The position numbers and the translations under genes are program-made. A stretch of 64,000 nt of DNA. Origin: Lamellibrachia columna. Its lineage: Eukaryota > Annelida > Polychaeta > Sabellida > Siboglinidae. Under the pieces are notes generated by a model that saw nothing but the letters and a program-made list of their open reading frames with translations, was not told the origin of the DNA and did no database searches. The first letter of the stretch is position 1; each line of letters starts with the position of its first letter. The stretch lies in the NCBI GenBank assembly GCA_963662155.1, contig OY759271.1:17501-81500 (forward strand), in the 5' to 3' direction. Below are positions 55,201 through 64,000 of the stretch, piece by piece.

Positions 55201-58200
55201 GTGTCAGTTATGACAGCAACTAGATCCTCCAACAAACAAGTCAGTGTCAGTTATGACAGCAACTAGATCCTCCAACAAACAAGTCAGTGTCAGTTATGAC
55301 AGCAACTAGATCCTCCAACAAACAAGTCAGTGTCAGTTATGACAGCAACTAGATCCTCCAACAAACAAGTCAGTGTCAGTTATGACAGCAACTAGATCCT
55401 CCAACAAACAAGTCAGTATCAGTTATGACAGCAACTAGATCCTCCAACAAACAAGTCAGTGTCAGTTATGACAGCAACTAGATCCTCCAACAAACAAGTC
55501 AGTGTCAGTTATGACAGCAACTAGATCCTCCAACAAACAAGTCAGTGTCAGTTATGACAGCAACTAGATCCTCCAACAAACAAGTCAGTATCAGTTATGA
55601 CAGCAACTAGATCCTCCAACAAACAAGTCAGTGTCAGTTATGACAGCAACTAGATCCTCCAACAAACAAGTCAGTGTCAGTTATGACAGCAACTAGATCC
55701 TCCAACAAACAAGTCAGTGTCAGTTATGACAGCAACTAGATCCTCCAACAAACAAGTCAGTATCAGTTAAGACAGCAACTAGATCCTCCAACAAAGAAGT
55801 CAGTGTCAGTTATGACAGCAACTAGATCCTCCAACAAAGAAGTCAGTATCAGTTATGACAGCAACTAGATCCTCCAACAAACAAGTCAGTGTCAGTTATG
55901 ACATCAACTAGATCCTCCAACAAACAAGTCAGTATCAGTTATGACAGCAACTAGATCCTCCAACAAACAAGTCAGTATCAGTTATGACAGCAACTAGATC
56001 CTCCAACAAACAAGTCAGTATCAGTTATGACAGCAACTAGATCCTCCAACAAACAAGTCAGTATCAGTTATGACAGCACCTAGATCCTCCAACAAACAAG
56101 TCAGTGTCAGTTATGACAGCAACTAGATCCTCCAACAAACAAGTCAGTGTCAGTTGTGACAGCAACTAGATCCTCCAACAAACAAGTCAGGGTCAGTTGT
56201 GACAGCAACTAGATCCTCCAACAAACAAGTCAGTGTCAGTTATGACAGCAACTAGATCCTCCAACAAACAAGTCAGTGTCAGTTATGACAGCAACTAGAT
56301 CCTCCAACAAACAAGTCAGTGTCAGTTATGACAGCAACTAGATCCTCCAACAAACAAGTCAGTGTCAGTTATGACAGCAACTAGATCCTCCAACAAACAA
56401 GTCAGTGTCAGTTTTGACAGCAACTAGGTCCTCCAACAAACAAGTCAGTGTCAGTTGTGACAGCAACTAGGTCCTCCAACAAACAAGTCAGTGTCAGTTG
56501 TGACAGCAACTAGGTCCTCCAACAAACAAGTCAGTGTCAGTTGTGACAGCAACTAGGTCCTCCAACAAACAAGTCAGTGTCAGTTGTGACAGCAACTAGG
56601 TCCTCCAACAAACAAGTCAGTGTCAGTTGTGACAGCAACTAGATCCTCCAACAAACAAGTCAGTGTCAGTTGTGACAGCAACTAGATCCTCCAACAAACA
56701 AGTCAGTGTCAGTTGTGACAGCAACTAGATCCTCCAACAAACAAGTCAGGGTCAGTTGTGACAGCAACTAGATCCTCCAACAAACAAGTCAGTGTCAGTT
56801 ATGACAGCAACTAGATCCTCCAACAAACAAGTCAGTGTCAGTTATGACAGCAACTAGATCCTCCAACAAACAAGTCAGTGTCAGTTATGACAGCAACTAG
56901 ATCCTCCAACAAACAAGTCAGTGTCGGTTATGACAGCAACTAGATCCTCCAACAAACAAGTCAGTATCAGTTATGACAGCACCTAGATCCTCCAACAAAC
57001 AAGTCAGTGTCAGTTATGACAGCAACTAGATCCTCCAACAAACAAGTCAGTGTCAGTTATGACAGCAACTAGGTCCTCCAACAAACAAGTCAGTGTCAGT
57101 TGTGACAGCAACTAGATCCTCCAACAAACAAGTCAGTGTCAGTTGTGACAGCAACTAGATCCTCCAACAAACAAGTCAGTGTCAGTTGTGACAGCAACTA
57201 GATCCTCCAACAAACAAGTCAGTGTCAGTTATGACAGCAACTAGATCCTCCAACAAACAAGTCAGCATCAGTTATGACAGCAACTAGATCCTCCAACAAA
57301 CAAGTCAGTGTCAGTTATGACAGCAACTAGATCCTCCAACAAACAAGTCAGTATCGGTTATGACAGCAACTAGATCCTCCAACAAACAAGTCAGTATCGG
57401 TTATGACAGCAACTAGATCCTCCAACAAACAAGTCAGTGTCGGTTATGACAGCAACTAGATCCTCCAACAAACAAGTCAGTGTCGGTTATGACAGCAACT
57501 AGATCCTCCAACAAACAAGTCAGTGTCCGTTATGACAGCAACTAGATCCTCCAACAAACAAGTCAGTGTCAGTTATGACAGCAACTAGATCCTCCAACAA
57601 ACAAGTCAGTGTCAGTTATGACAGCAACTAGATCCTCCAACAAAGAAGTCAGTATCAGTTATGACAGCAACTAGATCCTCCAACAAACAAGTCAGTGTCA
57701 GTTATGACAGCAACTAGATCCTCCAACAAACAAGTCAGTATCAGTTATGACAGCAACTAGATCCTCCAACAAACATGTCAGTATCAGTTATGACAGCAAC
57801 TAGATCCTCCAACAAACAAGTCAGTATCAGTTATGACAGCAACTAGATCCTCCAACAAACAAGTCAGTATCAGTTATGACAGCACCTAGATCCTCCAACA
57901 AACAAGTCAGTGTCAGTTATGACAGCAACTAGATCCTCCAACAAACAAGTCAGTGTCAGTTATGACAGCAACTAGATCCTCCAACAAACAAGTCAGTATC
58001 GGTTATGACAGCAACTAGATCCTCCAACAAACAAGTCAGTGTCAGTTATGACAGCAACTAGATCCTCCAACAAACAAGTCAGTGTCAGTTATGACAGCAA
58101 CTAGATCCTCCAACAAACAAGTCAGTGTCAGTTATGACAGCAACTAGATCCTCCAACAAACAAGTCAGTGTCAGTTATGACAGCAACTAGATCCTCCAAC

Positions 58201-61200
58201 AAACAAGTCAGTATCAGTTATGACAGCAACTAGATCCTCCAACAAACAAGTCAGTATCAGTTATAACAGCAACTAGATCCTCCAACAAACAAGTCAGTAT
58301 CAGTTATGACAGCAACTAGATCCTCCAACAAACAAGTCAGTGTCAGTTATGACAGCAACTAGATCCTCCAACAAACAAGTCAGTGTCGGTTATGACAGCA
58401 ACTAGATACTCCAACAAACAAGTCAGTGTCAGTTATGACAGCAACTAGATCCTCCAACAAACAAGTCAGTGTCAGTTACGACAGCAACTAGATCCTCCAA
58501 CAAACAAGTCAGTATCAGTTATGACAGCAACTAGATCCTCCAACAAACAAGTCAGTGTCAGTTATGACAGCAACTAGATCCTCCAACAAACAAGTCAGTG
58601 TCGGTTATGACAGCAACTAGATCCTCCAACAAACAAGTCAGTGTCGGTTATGACAGCAACTAGATCCTCCAACAAACAAGTCAGTGTCAGTTATGACAGC
58701 AACTAGATCCTCCAACAAACAAGTCAGTGTCAGTTATGACAGCAACTAGATCCTCCAACAAACAAGTCAGTGTCAGTTATGACAGCAACTAGATCCTCCA
58801 ACAAACAAGTCAGTGTCAGTTATGACAGCAACTAGATCCTCCAACAAACAAGTCAGTGTCAGTTATGACAGCAACTAGATCCTCCAACAAACAAGTCAGT
58901 ATCGGTTATGACAGCAACTAGATCCTCCAACAAACAAGTCAGTGTCAGTTATGACAGCAACTAGATCCTCCAACAAACAAGTCAGTGTCGGTTATGACAG
59001 CAACTAGATCCTCCAACAAACAAGTCAGTGTCAGTTATGACAGCAACTAGATCCTCCAACAAACAAGTCAGTATCGGTTATGACAGCAACTAGATCCTCC
59101 AACAAACAAGTCAGTGTCAGTTATGACAGCAACTAGATCCTCCAACAACCAAGTCAGTGTCGGTTATGACAGCAACTAGATCCTCCAACAAAGAAGTCAG
59201 TGTCAGTTATGACAGCAACTAGATCCTCCAACAAACAAGTCAGTGTCGGTTATGACAGCAACTAGATCCTCCAACAAACAAGTCAGTGTCAGTTATGACA
59301 GCAACTAGATCCTCCAACAAACAAGTCAGTGTCAGTTATGACAGCAACTAGATCCTCCAACAAACAAGTCAGTGTCAGTTATGACAGCAACTAGATCCTC
59401 CAACAAACAAGTCAGTGTCAGTTATGACAGCAACTAGATCCTCCAACTAACAAGTCAGTGTCAGTTATGACAGCAACTAGATCCTCCAACAAACAAGTCA
59501 GTGTCAGTTATGACAGCAACTAGATCCTCCAATAAACAAGTCAGTATCAGTTAAGACAGCAACTAGATCCTCCAACAAACAAGTCAGTGTCAGTTATGAC
59601 AGCAACTAGATCCTCCAACAAAGAAGTCAGTATCAGTTATGACAGCAACTAGATCCTCCAACAAACAAGTCAGTGTCAGTTATGACAGCAACTAGATCCT
59701 CCAACAAACAAGTCAGTATCAGTTATGACAGCAACTAGATCCTCCAACAAACAAGTCAGTATCAGTTATGACAGCAACTAGATCCTCCAACAAACAAGTC
59801 AGTATCAGTTATGACAGCAACTAGATCCTCCAACAAACAAGTCAGTGTCAGTTATGACAGCACCTAGATCCTCCAACAAACAAGTCAGTGTCAGTTATGA
59901 CAGCAACTAGATCCTCCAACAAACAAGTCAGTGTCGGTTATGACAGCAACTAGATCCTCCAACAAACAAGTCAGTATCGGTTATGACAGCAACTAGATCC
60001 TCCAACAAACAAGTCAGTGTCAGTTATGACAGCAACTAGATCCTCCAACAAACAAGTCAGTGTCAGTTATGACAGCAACTAGATCCTCCAACAAACAAGT
60101 CAGTATCAGTTATGACAGCAACTAGATCCTCCAACAAACAAGTCAGTATCAGTTATAACAGCAACTAGATCCTCCAACAAACAAGTCAGTATCAGTTATG
60201 ACAGCAACTAGATCCTCCAACAAACAAGTCAGTGTCAGTTATGACAGCAACTAGATCCTCCAACAAACAAGTCAGTGTCGGTTATGACAGCAACTAGATA
60301 CTCCAACAAACAAGTCAGTGTCAGTTATGACAGCAACTAGATCCTCCAACAAACAAGTCAGTGTCAGTTACGACAGCAACTAGATCCTCCAACAAACAAG
60401 TCAGTATCAGTTATGACAGCAACTAGATCCTCCAACAAACAAGTCAGTGTCAGTTATGACAGCAACTAGATCCTCCAACAAACAAGTCAGTGTCGGTTAT
60501 GACAGCAACTAGATCCTCCAACAAACAAGTCAGTGTCGGTTATGACAGCAACTAGATCCTCCAACAAACAAGTCAGTGTCAGTTATGACAGCAACTAGAT
60601 CCTCCAACAAACAAGTCAGTGTCAGTTATGACAGCAACTAGATCCTCCAACAAACAAGTCAGTGTCAGTTATGACAGCAACTAGATCCTCCAACAAACAA
60701 GTCAGTGTCAGTTATGACAGCAACTAGATCCTCCAACAAACAAGTCAGTGTCAGTTATGACAGCAACTAGATCCTCCAACAAACAAGTCAGTATCGGTTA
60801 TGACAGCAACTAGATCCTCCAACAAACAAGTCAGTGTCAGTTATGACAGCAACTAGATCCTCCAACAAACAAGTCAGTGTCGGTTATGACAGCAACTAGA
60901 TCCTCCAACAAACAAGTCAGTGTCAGTTATGACAGCAACTAGATCCTCCAACAAACAAGTCAGTATCGGTTATGACAGCAACTAGATCCTCCAACAAACA
61001 AGTCAGTGTCAGTTATGACAGCAACTAGATCCTCCAACAACCAAGTCAGTGTCGGTTATGACAGCAACTAGATCCTCCAACAAAGAAGTCAGTGTCAGTT
61101 ATGACAGCAACTAGATCCTCCAACAAACAAGTCAGTGTCGGTTATGACAGCAACTAGATCCTCCAACAAACAAGTCAGTGTCAGTTATGACAGCAACTAG

Positions 61201-64000
61201 ATCCTCCAACAAACAAGTCAGTGTCAGTTATGACAGCAACTAGATCCTCCAACAAACAAGTCAGTGTCAGTTATGACAGCAACTAGATCCTCCAACAAAC
61301 AAGTCAGTGTCAGTTATGACAGCAACTAGATCCTCCAACTAACAAGTCAGTGTCAGTTATGACAGCAACTAGATCCTCCAACAAACAAGTCAGTATCAGT
61401 TATGACAGCAACTAGATCCTCCAACAAACAAGTCAGTGTCAGTTATGACAGCAACTAGATCCTCCAACAAACAAGTCAGTGTCAGTTATGACAGCAACTA
61501 GATCCTCCAACAAACAAGTCAGTGTCAGTTATGACAGCAACTAGATCCTCCAACAAACAAGTCAGTATCAGTTATGACAGCAACTAGATCCTCCAACAAA
61601 CAAGTCAGTGTCAGTTATGACAGCAACTAGATCCTCCAACAAACAAGTCAGTGTCAGTTATGACAGCAACTAGATCCTCCAACAAACAAGTCAGTGTCAG
61701 TTATGACAGCAACTAGATCCTCCAATAAACAAGTCAGTATCAGTTAAGACAGCAACTAGATCCTCCAACAAACAAGTCAGTGTCAGTTATGACAGCAACT
61801 AGATCCTCCAACAAAGAAGTCAGTATCAGTTATGACAGCAACTAGATCCTCCAACAAACAAGTCAGTGTCAGTTATGACAGCAACTAGATCCTCCAACAA
61901 ACAAGTCAGTATCAGTTATGACAGCAACTAGATCCTCCAACAAACAAGTCAGTATCAGTTATGACAGCAACTAGATCCTCCAACAAACAAGTCAGTATCA
62001 GTTATGACAGCAACTAGATCCTCCAACAAACAAGTCAGTGTCAGTTATGACAGCACCTAGATCCTCCAACAAACAAGTCAGTGTCAGTTATGACAGCAAC
62101 TAGATCCTCCAACAAACAAGTCAGTGTCGGTTATGACAGCAACTAGATCCTCCAACAAACAAGTCAGTATCGGTTATGACAGCAACTAGATCCTCCAACA
62201 AACAAGTCAGTGTCAGTTATGACAGCAACTAGATCCTCCAACAAACAAGTCAGTGTCAGTTATGACAGCAACTAGATCCTCCAACAAACAAGTCAGTGTC
62301 AGTTATGACAGCAACTAGATCCTCCAACAAACAAGTCAGTGTCAGTTATGACAGCAACTAGATCCTCCAACAAACAAGTCAGTATCAGTTATGACAGCAA
62401 CTAGATCCTCCAACAAACAAGTCAGTATCAGTTATAACAGCAACTAGATCCTCCAACAAACAAGTCAGTATCAGTTATGACAGCAACTAGATCCTCCAAC
62501 AAACAAGTCAGTGTCAGTTATGACAGCAACTAGATCCTCCAACAAACAAGTCAGTGTCGGTTATGACAGCAACTAGATACTCCAACAAACAAGTCAGTGT
62601 CAGTTATGACAGCAACTAGATCCTCCAACAAACAAGTCAGTATCAGTTATGACAGCAACTAGATCCTCCAACAAACAAGTCAGTGTCAGTTACGACAGCA
62701 ACTAGATCCTCCAACAAACAAGTCAGTATCAGTTATGACAGCAACTAGATCCTCCAACAAACAAGTCAGTGTCAGTTATGACAGCAACTAGATCCTCCAA
62801 CAAACAAGTCAGTGTCGGTTATGACAGCAACTAGATCCTCCAACAAACAAGTCAGTGTCGGTTATGACAGCAACTAGATCCTCCAACAAACAAGTCAGTG
62901 TCAGTTATGACAGCAACTAGATCCTCCAACAAACAAGTCAGTGTCAGTTATGACAGCAACTAGATCCTGCAACAAACAAGTCAGTATCAGTTATGACAGC
63001 AACTAGATCCTCCAACAAACAAGTCAGTATCAGTTATGACAGCAACTAGATCCTCCAACAAACAAGTCAGTGTCAGTTATGACAGCAACTAGATCCTCCA
63101 ACAAACAAGTCAGTGTCAGTTATGACAGCAACTAGATCCTCCAACAAACAAGTCAGTGTCGGTTATGACAGCAACTAGATCCTCCAACAAACAAGTCAGT
63201 GTCAGTTATGACAGCAACTAGATCCTCCAACAAACAAGTCAGTATCGGTTATGACAGCAACTAGATCCTCCAACAAACAAGTCAGTGTCAGTTATGACAG
63301 CAACTAGATCCTCCAACAACCAAGTCAGTGTCGGTTATGACAGCAACTAGATCCTCCAACAAAGAAGTCAGTGTCAGTTATGACAGCAACTAGATCCTCC
63401 AACAAACAAGTCAGTGTCGGTTATGACAGCAACTAGATCCTCCAACAAACAAGTCAGTGTCAGTTATGACAGCAACTAGATCCTCCAACAAACAAGTCAG
63501 TGTCAGTTATGACAGCAACTAGATCCTCCAACAAACAAGTCAGTGTCAGTTATGACAGCAACTAGATCCTCCAACAAACAAGTCAGTATCAGTTATGACA
63601 GCAACTAGATCCTCCAACAAACAAGTCAGTATCAGTTATGACAGCAACTAGATCCTCCAACAAACAAGTCAGTATCAGTTATGACAGCAACTAGATCCTC
63701 CAACAAACAAGTCAGTGTCAGTTATGACAGCAACTAGATCCTCCAACAAACAAGTCAGTGTCAGTTATGACAGCAACTAGATCCTCCAACAAACAAGTCA
63801 GTGTCAGTTATGACAGCAACTAGATCCTCCAACAAACAAGTCAGTGTCAGTTATGACAGCAACTAGATCCTCCAACAAACAAGTCAGTATCAGTTATGAC
63901 AGCAACTAGATCCTCCAACAAACAAGTCAGTATCAGTTATAACAGCAACTAGATCCTCCAACAAACAAGTCAGTATCAGTTATGACAGCAACTAGATCCT
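40292..64000. repeat. Giant 43-bp minisatellite, ~551 copies, runs off the window
   Basis: Unit of 43 bp around AGATCCTCCAACAAACAAGT and CAGTGTCAGTTATGACAGCA; the period holds exactly across 23.7 kb (variant marks differ by whole multiples of 43). Each standard unit holds a small inverted repeat TGTCA-GTTA-TGACA. Stops (TAG, TGA) occur in the forward unit, so it is non-coding. Variants (AGGTCC, GTTGTGACA, TATCGG, AACATGTC) come in blocks repeated at 104-, 36-, 50- and 44-unit offsets. The array continues beyond 64000. If the SFI1-like gene has further upstream exons on this chromosome, the array is within an intron. Confidence 0.99.

Noticed and set aside
40292..64000. CRISPR-like regular repeats
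   Set aside because: Units are contiguous without spacers, in a eukaryotic telomeric context; it is a minisatellite.

Overview
This window is one physical chromosome end of an animal. It opens with about 3.6 kb of uninterrupted CTAACC repeats (the C-rich strand of TTAGGG telomere) and then about 5.1 kb of a very uniform 158-bp satellite. A broken, split, spliceosomal gene and non-LTR retrotransposons of animal type (CR1-like and Jockey/L2-group reverse transcriptases) support a metazoan nuclear genome. I cannot name the species. Nothing bacterial, organellar or CRISPR-like is present.

Layout: 1-3624 telomere; 3625-8772 158-bp satellite (32.6 copies); 8771-12300 mostly AT-rich sequence with a foldback, a CpG-rich patch and two weak candidate exons on the minus strand; 12378-12647 a 46-bp array; 13527-35095 a multi-exon minus-strand gene; 35403-40290 more arrays and a 2.03-kb element with short terminal inverted repeats and a 6-bp target duplication; 40292-64000 (open at the window edge) a giant array of about 550 copies of a 43-bp unit.

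The one gene I can reconstruct with confidence has ten exons in this window. I found them by reading W-rich helical peptide segments flanked by AG and GT on the minus strand; nine consecutive junctions are phase-compatible, and the last exon ends in a stop. The peptide has the spaced Trp/His-Trp pattern of Sfi1-type centrin-binding repeats followed by a Ser/Pro-rich and a coiled-coil C-terminus, so I call it SFI1-like. Its 5' end lies beyond 35095, possibly beyond the giant array. One exon contains a one-base frame problem.

The introns are packed with minisatellites, and the most striking pattern is that several arrays start exactly at splice junctions and carry copies of the splice site in every unit (exons ending at 30437, 16396 and 17576, and the exon starting at 20182). 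Two further arrays grew inside the 3' end of LINE coding sequence. Intron insertions include a nearly full-length CR1-like element (intact ORF1 with zinc finger and SGNH esterase; ORF2 broken by a small deletion that removes part of the endonuclease), a decayed second LINE reverse transcriptase on the minus strand, and two LINE ORF2 3'-end remnants.
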